Below are positions 1 to 8,714 of a stretch of 64,000 nt of DNA, piece after piece. The number at the start of each line of letters is the position of its first letter. The first letter of the stretch is position 1. Source of the stretch: Pseudomonadales bacterium. GTDB lineage: Bacteria > Pseudomonadota > Gammaproteobacteria > Pseudomonadales > Ketobacteraceae. The stretch covers positions 1 to 64,000 of the forward strand of contig NZXG01000059.1 in NCBI GenBank assembly GCA_002701845.1, in the 5' to 3' direction. The notes beneath the pieces were generated by a model, which made no database searches, was not told the DNA's origin, and saw only the letters and a list, made by a program, of their open reading frames with translations. The translations under genes were made by a program, and so were the position numbers.

Positions 1-118
1 TCTGGTGATGAATCTGCTGATCCATCTCAGGGTCTTTTGTTGGCTCTGGAAAAAGGCCAGTGCCGAGATGAGATGCTGGCTGATGCCGCTAATCACGAGG
101 CGTGTTTAAGAGTGGTGG

Positions 119-646
119 TCACATGAATTCCAGCAGCAAGTACCGGCACCACACATCGGGAGCCGGTAACTTTATGAGCAGGCTCCAGATAACAGTGGCC
201 TCCTCAATGCGAACAAGATTATCTTTCCGGGGTAGAATATCCTGGGTGGCTATGCCGATGGTCCTGACGGTGTTGGTTTCCGCGTCCTGCTCCCAGCGAA
301 TGCGCGCCAGGGTATCCCGATCCCGGACTGGAAAAGGCATGTTACTGGATGTGTAAACCAGGTCCACGTTGGGCGCCTCCTGACCGTAGCGGTAGGATTC
401 CGCACAACGGTACACCCAGTCCGCACAGGTGGCGGGGGTTCTGATAATGGCAACCAGCTCATTGATCCCTGCATCAATCTCCGTGACGGCCAGATAGGCA
501 TGATAAGGCGATTCGAGCACTTTGGCGGACATTACTTTGATATTATGGGTTTGTTTTTTCAGCTCCCAGGTCAGATTATCTATTTGAGTGGTTGCACTGG
601 CGAGTTGGGGAACCAGCAGGGTAATGAATAAAAGCCAGATTTTCAT
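119..646 (-). CDS. START/SRPBCC-like lipid-binding domain protein with signal peptide; C-terminus appears truncated
   Basis: Translation from ATG at 646 begins MKIWLLFITLLVPQLASA (signal peptide), then ...ATCADWVYRCAESYRYGQEAPNVDLVYTSSNMPFPVRDRD, typical of small bacterial START proteins; ends abruptly ...CRYLLLEFM*. Confidence 0.6.
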   Translation of the reverse strand: MKIWLLFITLLVPQLASATTQIDNLTWELKKQTHNIKVMSAKVLESPYHAYLAVTEIDAGINELVAIIRTPATCADWVYRCAESYRYGQEAPNVDLVYTSSNMPFPVRDRDTLARIRWEQDAETNTVRTIGIATQDILPRKDNLVRIEEATVIWSLLIKLPAPDVWCRYLLLEFM

Positions 647-812
647 GTTTTGGTCCTCGTAAGGGTAGTGATTGGGATACCAGGCCCCTGGATCAGGGCT
701 TCTGTTACGGATATACGGCCCAATATCGTGAAAGTTGCAGAGGGCGGGCACGGGGGCGGTGTGAATATTCACAGTTTGTGTTCTGGTATCGGTCACGACG
801 GTAAACCCGGGA

Positions 813-1322
813 ATGAAGTACGCTAAAAAAACCGATTTCAAGGATCTGGATCAGATTATCCGGTTGGTGAATTCCGCCTACCGGAGCGATGTGGGTAACA
901 ATCGTTGGACCAGTGAAACCGGTTTGGTGCAGGGTCACCGCCTATCTCTGGCTTCGTTGGAGCTGTTAATCACGGACGCTGATGTGGATTTGTACTTGTG
1001 TTACCTGGATGACCGGCTGGCAGGTTGTATCGCCATAACCTTTCACGGAGATATTGCCGAATTTGGGACTTTCGCGGTAGCGCCGGAATTGCATAATACC
1101 GGAATCGGCAAAGCGCTGTTGAGTTTTGCGGAGGGGGCCTGCAGGACCGATATCCGAATGTTTCAGGTGGCCGTGGTGTCGCTGAATCAGGATCTGATCC
1201 GGTTTTACGAGCGACGCGGCTACCGGCGAACCGGTGCTAAAATTCCCTTTCCCGCCGGTGCCGACGTGGGAAAACCTACGGTGGACAAGCTCGATCTGAC
1301 AGTGATGAAGAAGCGTCGGTAG
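813..1322 (+). CDS. GNAT family N-acetyltransferase
   Basis: Motifs AEFGTFAVAPELHNTGIGKALLSFAEG and VVSLNQDLIRFYERRGYRRTG fit the GNAT acetyl-CoA fold. Confidence 0.85.
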   Translation: MKYAKKTDFKDLDQIIRLVNSAYRSDVGNNRWTSETGLVQGHRLSLASLELLITDADVDLYLCYLDDRLAGCIAITFHGDIAEFGTFAVAPELHNTGIGKALLSFAEGACRTDIRMFQVAVVSLNQDLIRFYERRGYRRTGAKIPFPAGADVGKPTVDKLDLTVMKKRR

Positions 1323-1407
1323 GGCCTGTCAAAGCGTATGCGGTGGTCGTGGATACAAGCCACGGAGGCCCGGTTTGGAATCCATTCTTATTGCGCTTAT
1401 CCATGAC

Positions 1408-2020
1408 TCAATCACTGAACAGTGCGGTGCGTGCAATATCGCAAATTTCCGCCACGGCCGGATGTTTCACTTTCCGCTCAGCGGAAATGGCGTAGTATTT
1501 CTGCTTGATGCCTTTGAGTCTGCCGATGACTTTGACATTAAAATTTTTGCATACCTCACCTTCGATAGCTGAGGACATGAAAAATTCGCCCAGACCCGCC
1601 TGGCCAAAGGATTTTATCAAAGCACTATCATCAAACTGGCCGCGAATGGAAGGATGTAAATTATTATCCTGAAACCAGGTATCCAATAGGTGCCGCACGG
1701 CATACTCTGCGGTGGGCAATAATACCGGAGCGCCATTCATGGATTGAGGGAATCCTTTGCCAAATGTTTTCGCCAGTCTGAATGTTGCAAAGCAACTCAA
1801 TTCACTTTCACCCAACAGATGATTGTAGGCCTTGATACTGGTGGCACTGGTGATCGGTGTGTCGCTGAGCACCATATCAACTTTGTGAATGGCAAGGTCT
1901 GCCAGCATAGCGTCCAGTGGCCCCTCGCGGCTGATAAGACTGATTTCCTGTGGGAGATGCAGCGCAGGTTCGATTATCTTGCAAACAATGGTTCTGGGGA
2001 GGGCAGAGGGAGTTATAACT
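1408..2020 (-). pseudogene. nhaR: NhaR-like LysR-family regulator, C-terminal effector domain only (5' end missing at the IS element)
   Basis: PSALPRTIVCKIIEPALHLPQEISLISREGPLDAMLADLAIHKVDMVLSDTPI ... FDDSALIKSFGQAGLGEF resembles the NhaR substrate-binding domain; N-terminal HTH absent; reading frame runs into the IS terminal repeat. Confidence 0.75.
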
Positions 2021-3380
2021 GAATCTGGTGTACAGGAAAGTTGAAAAGTAGCGGTGTATCTGGTTGATTTGTTGTCGCTAAACAAAACAGTCAACAAGAG
2101 GTACACCGCTATGAATAAGAGTAACGTTGTCGCATTGTCAGGTCCAGCCGAATCAGCAGATCCGTTAACCGAGCTGCTGCGCCAAGGAGCCCGAGAACTG
2201 ATTCAGAAGGCTGTGGAAGCCGAGCTGGCTGAGTATCTTGACAGTTTTCAGGATCGCCGGTTGGAGGATGGTCGTGCAGCGGTTGTGCGCAATGGTCACC
2301 ACCCTGAACGAGAGCTACAAACAGGTATCGGACCTGTAACTGTTAAGGTACCCAAGGTGAGATCGCGGGACGGCAATCCTGTCACCTTCCGGTCAGCCCT
2401 GGTGCCGCCGTATGTCCGCAAGACACGCTCGTTGGAGGCGGCACTGCCCTGGCTATACCTGAAAGGGGTTTCCACCGGTGAGATGGAAGAGGCGCTGGAG
2501 GTGCTGGTTGGCCCGGATGCCAAGGGGCTCTCGGCAAGCACGGTCGCGCGACTCAAGCGCCAATGGGCGGAGGAGTATGAGCACTGGCGTCAAACAAGGC
2601 TGGACCGGGATCGCTGGGTTTATCTCTGGGCTGATGGTATCTACAGCGGCTTGAGAGCGGAAGATGCCAAGCTCTGCGCCCTGGTGATTATCGGCGTCAA
2701 TGACCGTGGCCAGAAGCATTTTCTGGCCATTGAAGACGGGATACGGGAATCTACCCAGAGCTGGCGTGAGGTACTTCTGGGACTTAAAGCCCGGGGCATG
2801 AACTCGCCCAAGCTGGCGGTTGGTGATGGCGCCATGGGTTTCTGGGCGGCACTGGACGAGGTCTATAGCGAAACCCGCCAGCAACGTTGCTGGATGCACA
2901 AGACGGGCAACGTACTGAACTATGTGCCAAAGTCAGTACAACCCAAGATGAAGCAGGCGTTGCATGATATCTGGCAGGCAGCAACACGAGAGGACGCCAA
3001 CGCCGCCTTTGACCGGTTTGAGAAAACCTACGAGCCGAAGTATCCCAAGGCGGTTCAATGCTTGCAAAAAGACCGGGAGGAGTTGATGGCCTTCTATGAC
3101 TATCCGGCAAGGCATTGGCAGAGCCTGCGAACAACAAACCCGATTGAGTCGACATTCGGCACCATACGGCACCGAACGAAACGCTCGAAAGGCTGCTTGA
3201 GTCGAGACAGCATGTTGCACATGATCTACAAACTGGGTCAGTGTGCACAAAAGAACTGGCGCAGGCAACGAGGATTTAATTACCTGGCCAAGGTCGTCCA
3301 GGGTGTAAAATTCAGGGATGGTGAAGAGGTGGTGACAGCCAATCAGGGCGTCGTTCGTTCAACTGGCTAAACACCAGATT
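2021..3380 (+). mobile_element. IS256-family insertion sequence
   Basis: Left end gaatctggtgtacaggaaagttgaa (from 2021) and right end, reverse complement aatctggtgtttagccagttgaa (ending 3380), are imperfect terminal inverted repeats flanking an intact transposase. Confidence 0.85.
2111..3370 (+). CDS. IS256-family transposase (mutator type)
   Basis: ADGIYSGLRAEDAKLCALVIIGVNDRGQKHFLAIEDGIRESTQSW, RCWMHKTGNVLNYVPKSVQPKMKQAL, TTNPIESTFGTIRHRTKRSKGCLSR are IS256 DDE transposase motifs; ATG at 2111. Confidence 0.95.
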   Translation: MNKSNVVALSGPAESADPLTELLRQGARELIQKAVEAELAEYLDSFQDRRLEDGRAAVVRNGHHPERELQTGIGPVTVKVPKVRSRDGNPVTFRSALVPPYVRKTRSLEAALPWLYLKGVSTGEMEEALEVLVGPDAKGLSASTVARLKRQWAEEYEHWRQTRLDRDRWVYLWADGIYSGLRAEDAKLCALVIIGVNDRGQKHFLAIEDGIRESTQSWREVLLGLKARGMNSPKLAVGDGAMGFWAALDEVYSETRQQRCWMHKTGNVLNYVPKSVQPKMKQALHDIWQAATREDANAAFDRFEKTYEPKYPKAVQCLQKDREELMAFYDYPARHWQSLRTTNPIESTFGTIRHRTKRSKGCLSRDSMLHMIYKLGQCAQKNWRRQRGFNYLAKVVQGVKFRDGEEVVTANQGVVRSTG

Positions 3381-3398
3381 TGACAATAACTCGGTAGA

Positions 3399-3701
3399 TT
3401 GGCGGCCGAGCTTGGTGCCACGCAGAAAATGATTGCAAAACTGGACTCCGAGCAGCGCAAATTAACAGCCAACCTGGGGTCAAAAGTAGAAGAAGTCGAG
3501 TCGCTTAAGGCCCAACTTTCCGAGTTCGAAGAGCAAGCAGAGGAGTTCGGTAAGCTCAAAAAGCTGAATGAAGAGCTTCAAGCCTGGAAAGCCGAAGCGT
3601 CCGTGTCGATTGGCAAGCTCGAAACGGAAATCTCAATTAAGACAGAAATGATGAATCGCTTGCTGGAAAAAAGAAGTAACACCCCAGAAGCCAGTGGGTG
3701 A
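3399..3701 (+). CDS. coiled-coil protein remnant, possibly the C-terminus of a KfrA/TnpT-like DNA-binding protein
   Basis: Heptad-rich LDSEQRKLTANLGSKVEEVESLKAQLSEFEEQAEEFGKLKKLNEELQAWKAEASVSIGKLETEI; frame opens just after the IS end with only a TTG start. Confidence 0.4.
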   Translation: MAAELGATQKMIAKLDSEQRKLTANLGSKVEEVESLKAQLSEFEEQAEEFGKLKKLNEELQAWKAEASVSIGKLETEISIKTEMMNRLLEKRSNTPEASG

Positions 3702-3869
3702 CCTGCTGCTCTCAGGCTCAGTAGGGTATTTGCTCTTATCGCGGGCCACCTAAGGCGCTTCGCAGACCTTTTTGCTGTTTTACGACAGAGAAGGCTCATA
3801 CCCGGTCGGCCGTATGATTTTAGCCCAAAGAGCAGGTGTAAATCGATAGCAGAAGTCAGTGTTGTATCG

Positions 3870-3892
3870 AATTACGCATACCATGCGTAATT
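3870..3892. repeat. perfect 10-bp inverted repeat with 3-bp spacer
   Basis: aattacgcat-acc-atgcgtaatt, followed by a third partial half-site gcgcgtaatt at 3893-3902. Confidence 0.85.
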
Positions 3893-4041
3893 GCGCGTAA
3901 TTTCCAAAAATTAGAGTGGCGCCAGGGGTTTGTATTCGAGTGGCTAAATTTAGACGTTTCACCGATACCTAAACACAGATTCTATATATTTTCAATAAAA
4001 ACAGAAGGTTAGGGTAACTTTGGCGAATTTTTCCAGAATGA

Positions 4042-5169
4042 CGGCCGACCCTCACCAACGACGAACGCTGTGCCGGCCCCGGTCTGGTGGGATATCTGGT
4101 AAAGGGCGCCCTGGATCGCGAGATTCCGCTGCACACCAATGTCAATGTTGAAGAGCTTATCGGCGATGGAGAACGGGTGATCGGCGTGCGCGCCACCCGC
4201 GATGGGGAAACGCTCTATATCAAGGCCAACCGCGGTGTCGTGCTGGCGGTGAGCAGCTATGAACGCAACGCCAGCTACGCCAAGACTCTGGGCCACCAGC
4301 TTAAAGTGGAATCCATGGTCATGCCTTCCATCAACGGCGCGCACTTGCGCCTGGCGGGTCCGGTGGGCGGCCGGGTGGCGCGGGTACCGGATGTGACCCT
4401 GCTGGGCTTTCACGTACCCGGCGAAGAGCAGGAAAACGGCGTACCCCTGTGGCGCGGCGCCCTGCCGTTCCTGGGCCTGCCCCATACCATTGTGGTAAAC
4501 CGGGCCGGGAAACGCTTTGCCAATGAGGGTTTCTACCGTTACATCTATTACGCCACCGACATCATTGATGGCAACACCCAAACCCATCCCAATTATCCCT
4601 GTTGGGCCATCCTGGATCAGCAGGCGCGGGACAAGTATCCCTTCGGTTCGCTGATGCCCGGTCAGCCCATGCCGGAGGCACTGAGGGTCAGCGCCGACAG
4701 CCTGGAGCAACTGGCGGAAAAGATTGGCGTGGACGCTGCCGCTTTGGGGGGAACCGTCGAACGCTTCAATGGCTTCTGCGAGACCGGCGTGGACGAAGAT
4801 TTCCATCGCGGCACTCACCCCTGGGGCGCACTAATGTGCGGCGACCAGTCCCGTCAGCCCAATGCCAATCTTGGCCCGCTGGAACGGGGGCCGTTTTATG
4901 CGATCCCCCTGCATCGGCTGGCAGGGGGCGGTATCGCCGCGTCCGGACTGGTGGCGGATCAACATTGTCAGGTGATGGGCTGGAACGATGAACCCATCGC
5001 CGGCCTCTACGTCGCGGGCAACTCCCAGGCGTGCCTGGACAACGGTGCATTCATGCAAAGCGGCATCACCAACGCCCGCGGCCTTACCCACGGCTACCTG
5101 GCCGGTCGCAACGCGGCGGGCAAACCCAGTGATTTACTGCAACAAGCCATTCAGCGATTGGGCCTCTAG
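4042..5169 (+). pseudogene. FAD-dependent 3-ketosteroid dehydrogenase/fumarate-reductase-type flavoprotein, N-terminal FAD-binding region missing
   Basis: Frame from after a stop at 4039-4041 reads RPTLTNDERCAGPGLVGYLVKGALDREIPLHTN..., then VVLAVSSYERN, GKRFANEGFYRY, GLYVAGNSQACLDNGAFMQSGITNARGLTHGYLAGRNAA; no N-terminal GxGxxG Rossmann motif. Confidence 0.75.
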
Positions 5170-5178
5170 GGAGCGTTT

Positions 5179-5793
5179 ATGATCGCAAATGAACAAACTT
5201 TTACCATCAACACATCGATCGATAAGGTATGGAATTATGTGGAGGATATTCCACGCTGGGCCGCTATCTTTCCCGGCCACCAGAATTGTGAGTTGTTATC
5301 AGAGCATGATTCGACCTGGACCATAAAAGTCAGTGCCGTCGGCGTGACCCGCACTGATAAAGTTCAGGTGCATGTGGAGGAATGGGCCGGCCCCGAAAGA
5401 GTCGACTTCGTATTCAGCGTTGATGATCTGCCGGTGGAGGGTAACGGTTCTTACCTGGCCAGCTCCCGCAGCCCCCTGGAAACCGATGTCACCCTGAAAG
5501 TCTGCATCATCGGCAGCGGGCCCATGGCGCCCATGTGGGAAGCGGTGGGCACCCCCATGTTGCCGGAACTTGTCAAGACCTTCGCCGCCAAACTCACCGC
5601 GGAGATCGAACAGGCAGCCGGTGTGGAGAATGCCCGGACCGCGGACAACAGCTTTGCCCTATCCATGTTCAAAGGCATGGTGAAATCCGGTTTCGCCACC
5701 CTGGCATTCTGGTTAACGCGCCTGTTCGGTCTGGGTAACAAAAATTCCAGTAAAGACAAAATTTCCAATAAAGAAAAGGAAAGTTCCTCATGA
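5179..5793 (+). CDS. SRPBCC/CoxG-like protein
   Basis: ANEQTFTINTSIDKVWNYVEDIPRWAAIFPGHQNCELLSEHD ... LTAEIEQAA; SRPBCC N-terminus with a C-terminal membrane-proximal tail. Confidence 0.75.
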   Translation: MIANEQTFTINTSIDKVWNYVEDIPRWAAIFPGHQNCELLSEHDSTWTIKVSAVGVTRTDKVQVHVEEWAGPERVDFVFSVDDLPVEGNGSYLASSRSPLETDVTLKVCIIGSGPMAPMWEAVGTPMLPELVKTFAAKLTAEIEQAAGVENARTADNSFALSMFKGMVKSGFATLAFWLTRLFGLGNKNSSKDKISNKEKESSS

Positions 5794-6218
5794 GTGAACA
5801 ACTGGAACACAACAAAAAAGTCGTAAAAACCTTTATTGATGCCATGGGCACCAGCGACCCAGAGACAGCCGCCACCTGCCTGGCCCCGGACGCCTTCACC
5901 CTGGCCAAAGGCTTTGGCAAGTTCGCCGGCGTGCGGGAGTTCGATACCATCGTGGGCACCATCGCCGCATTCAAGCAGTTATTGCCCACGGGCTTAAGGC
6001 CGGATTATGTCAGCGTCACCGCCAAGGGTGACCGCGTGGTGGTGGAGTTTGAAGGCAACGCCACCACCTGCGATAACAAACCGTACACCAACGAGTACTG
6101 CATGGTGTTCACCCTGCGCGATGGCAAGATCAAGCAGGTCAATGAGTATTTCTGCACCAAGACCGCCGATGAAGTGTTGTGGCCCCTGGTGGCGGGCATG
6201 GCTAACGAGATTCCTTAA
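5790..6218 (+). CDS. SnoaL-like/NTF2-like protein
   Basis: HNKKVVKTFIDAMGTSDPETAATCLAPDAFTLAK ... VVVEFEGNATTCDNKPYTNEYCMVFTLRDGKIKQVNEYFCTKTADEVL. Confidence 0.85.
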   Translation: MSEQLEHNKKVVKTFIDAMGTSDPETAATCLAPDAFTLAKGFGKFAGVREFDTIVGTIAAFKQLLPTGLRPDYVSVTAKGDRVVVEFEGNATTCDNKPYTNEYCMVFTLRDGKIKQVNEYFCTKTADEVLWPLVAGMANEIP

Positions 6219-6989
6219 ATGTCAGAATTGCTCGCCAATAAAACCGCCATCATCACCGGTGCCGCCAGCGGCATCGGCCGCGCCAGTGCCGAACTGTTTG
6301 TGCAACAGGGAGCCAATGTCGTCATCGCCGATGTGAACGCAGAGGCGGGCCAGGCCCTGGCGGATACCCTGGGCAGGAATGCTGCCTTCCACGCCACGGA
6401 TGTCTCAGACCCGAAACAAATTCAGGCGCTGGTGGACTTCACCGTAGACCACTTCGGCGGCCTGGACGTCATGTACAACAATGCCGGCATCAGTGGCGCC
6501 ATTCACCAGAGCTTTCTGGAAGACGACCTGCAGGATTTCGACAAGGTCATCTCGATCAATCTGTTCGGCACCATGGTGGGCTGTCAGATTGCCGGCCGCC
6601 ACATGGCCAGGCATGGGGGTGGCTCCATTATCAATACCTCTTCGCTGGCAGCACTGAAACCGGGCCTGCCCCTGATCAGCTACCGCACCGCAAAAGCCGG
6701 CGTCATGCAGCTCACGGAATGCATAGCCCGGGAGCTGGGGGTACATGGTATCCGGGTCAATTGCATTGCCCCCGGCCACATTCCGGCGGGCATGACTTTC
6801 TACGATATTTCCGAACGCATCCGCCAGAATCAGCCCCTGCAACGCCAGGGCTCAACGGCGGACGTGGCCAATGCCGCGCTGTACTTTGCCAGCGAGTTGT
6901 CGGCCCAGGTGACCGGCACCATTCTGCCGGTGGATGGTGGCACCAATCTGGGCGGACCTATCTACATCAAACCAGCCACCAAAGGCTGA
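6219..6989 (+). CDS. short-chain dehydrogenase/reductase (SDR)
   Basis: TGAASGIGRA, NNAG, SYRTAKAGV, RVNCIAPGHI, PVDGGTNLGG classical SDR motifs. Confidence 0.93.
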   Translation: MSELLANKTAIITGAASGIGRASAELFVQQGANVVIADVNAEAGQALADTLGRNAAFHATDVSDPKQIQALVDFTVDHFGGLDVMYNNAGISGAIHQSFLEDDLQDFDKVISINLFGTMVGCQIAGRHMARHGGGSIINTSSLAALKPGLPLISYRTAKAGVMQLTECIARELGVHGIRVNCIAPGHIPAGMTFYDISERIRQNQPLQRQGSTADVANAALYFASELSAQVTGTILPVDGGTNLGGPIYIKPATKG

Positions 6990-7040
6990 TGCAGCTCGGT
7001 TAAATATTATTCGGGATTTCAGGGAGTTAGATAGAGAAGA

Positions 7041-7131
7041 TGGCGGTGGGCCAGGGATTCGAACCCCGGGTAGGCTATTAACCTACGGCGGTTTTCAAGA
7101 CCGCTGCATTCAACCACTCTGCCAGCCCACC
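7041..7131 (-). tRNA. tRNA-Ser(UGA), CCA encoded
   Basis: Reverse complement ggtgggctggcagagtggttgaatgcagcggtcttgaaaaccgccgtaggttaatagcctacccggggttcgaatccctggcccaccgcca; long variable arm, anticodon TGA. Confidence 0.95.
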
Positions 7132-7322
7132 GTGGAAGAGGCGCAAATCATAACGCAAACCTATGATTCTGTGAAGGAAAATTTCCTTATATCCGGCTTG
7201 GAGGGGGCCCCGTGGACAGCAGCGTCCGAGCCGGTATTGCGGACGGCTTGATTTAGATTCCCGCCTGCCTATCATGGCACTGTCTATGCCAAACTATGCC
7301 AAAGCCAGGTAGTGAACCGTCC

Positions 7323-7715
7323 ATGAACTTTTCCATTCACGTGCTCTGCGCCCCCAACCGGCACCAGAGCAGCCTCAGTGCCCTGCGCTTCTGCCAGGCT
7401 GCGCTGGACCGTGGTCACCAGATCCAGCGGGTGTTTTTCTCCGGCGACGGGGTGCTGACGGGTAACCGCCTGACCGCCGCGCCCCAGGGGGAGCCGGACT
7501 GGTACGCCGGCTGGCGCCTCCTGGCCCGTGATCACGGCGTTGAATTGGTGGTTTGCATCTCCGCCAGTCTGCGCCGCGGGGTTCTGGATGCCGGTGAAGC
7601 CGGCCGCTATCAAAAAGACGGCCATAATCTGGCGCCGGAGTTTATCCTGTCCGGACTGGGCCAGCTGGTGGAGGCGGGCCTGGAATGCGATCGCCTGATC
7701 ACCTTCGGCGCCTGA
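7323..7715 (+). CDS. tusD: sulfurtransferase complex subunit TusD (DsrE)
   Basis: DsrE fold with RVFFSGDGVLTGNR and VVCISASLRRGV; first of a tusDCBE run. Confidence 0.92.
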   Translation: MNFSIHVLCAPNRHQSSLSALRFCQAALDRGHQIQRVFFSGDGVLTGNRLTAAPQGEPDWYAGWRLLARDHGVELVVCISASLRRGVLDAGEAGRYQKDGHNLAPEFILSGLGQLVEAGLECDRLITFGA

Positions 7716-7727
7716 GGTAACCCAGCC

Positions 7728-8084
7728 ATGAAGTCCACATTGTTTATCAATACCCGAGGCCCCTACACCACCCCCGCCGCCCAGGAAGCCCTGGATGCGG
7801 CTTTGGCCAGCGCGGCTTTCGGGGTTCCCGTGGGGCTGTTGTTCATGGGCGACGGGGTGTTTCAGATCACGGACCGGCAGCACCCGGATCCAGCCTGGTT
7901 CAAACGTACCTGTGCTCAGTTTCAATCCCTGGAACTGTATGACATCAATGCGGTTTATGTCCGACATGAAGATCTGCTGACCCGTGGCCTGGGCCCGGAG
8001 AACCTGGCCATTCCCTGCGAGACTGTGGGCGATCCGCAGATTCAGGCGCTGCTGGCCCGCTACGACAACCTGCTGAGTTTCTAG
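7728..8084 (+). CDS. tusC: sulfurtransferase complex subunit TusC (DsrF)
   Basis: STLFINTRGPYTTPAAQEALDAALASAAFGVPVGLLFMGDGVFQI. Confidence 0.92.
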   Translation: MKSTLFINTRGPYTTPAAQEALDAALASAAFGVPVGLLFMGDGVFQITDRQHPDPAWFKRTCAQFQSLELYDINAVYVRHEDLLTRGLGPENLAIPCETVGDPQIQALLARYDNLLSF

Positions 8085-8085
8085 A

Positions 8086-8373
8086 ATGATCCTGCATATT
8101 GTTAACCAATCCCCCTTCACCCACCAGGCCCTGGCCCGCTGCCTCAGCCTGCGGGCGCCGGAGGACAGTGTATTGTTAATAGAAGATGGGGTGCTGCTGT
8201 TGGCCAATGCCGGGGGCCGTGCCACCCTGCCCGGCCCGGAACAGTTGTTTGTGCTGGAGGAAGACGCCGTGACGCGGGGTCTGTCACTGCAGCCCGATCT
8301 GGCCAGCGCGGTGGATTACAGCGGTTTTGTGGATCTGGTGGCGCGGCATGATAAGACCCTGAGCTGGTTCTGA
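8086..8373 (+). CDS. tusB: sulfurtransferase complex subunit TusB (DsrH)
   Basis: MILHIVNQSPFTHQALARCLSL ... VDYSGFVDLVARHDKTLSWF. Confidence 0.92.
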   Translation: MILHIVNQSPFTHQALARCLSLRAPEDSVLLIEDGVLLLANAGGRATLPGPEQLFVLEEDAVTRGLSLQPDLASAVDYSGFVDLVARHDKTLSWF

Positions 8374-8376
8374 ACC

Positions 8377-8709
8377 ATGATACTGCAGCTGGACGATCGA
8401 CAAATTCCCCTGGATAAAGACGGCTACCTGCAGAAGCTGACGGACTGGGATGAGTCAGTGGCGGTCGCGCTGGCGCGGGCCGAAGGCATCCAGCTGAGCC
8501 CGGCCCACTGGGAAATACTCCATCTGCTGCAACGCTTTTATCAGGAATTTGACCATTCGCCTGCAATGCGGATACTGGTAAAGTATGTGAAGCAGCAACT
8601 GGGTGAAGACAAGGGCAACAGTATCTATCTACTGCAACTGTTTCCCGGCAGCCCGGCCAAGCTGGCCGCCCGCATCGCGGGCCTGCCGCGACCCACCAAC
8701 TGTCTGTAG
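8377..8709 (+). CDS. tusE: TusE/DsrC/DsvC sulfurtransferase
   Basis: DKDGYLQKLTDWDESVAVALA ... GNSIYLLQLFPGSPAKLAARIAGLPRPTNCL with C-terminal Cys. Confidence 0.94.
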   Translation: MILQLDDRQIPLDKDGYLQKLTDWDESVAVALARAEGIQLSPAHWEILHLLQRFYQEFDHSPAMRILVKYVKQQLGEDKGNSIYLLQLFPGSPAKLAARIAGLPRPTNCL

Positions 8710-8714
8710 AGCCT

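Noticed and set aside
1408-2106. Reading the nhaR-like ORF as a complete 232-aa protein
   Set aside because: Its first ~28 residues are encoded by IS terminal sequence and the HTH domain is absent; better treated as a truncated gene.
7284-8225. 313-aa minus-strand ORF opposite tusD/tusC/tusB
   Set aside because: The Tus proteins on the plus strand are clearly real; antisense ORF is a GC artefact.
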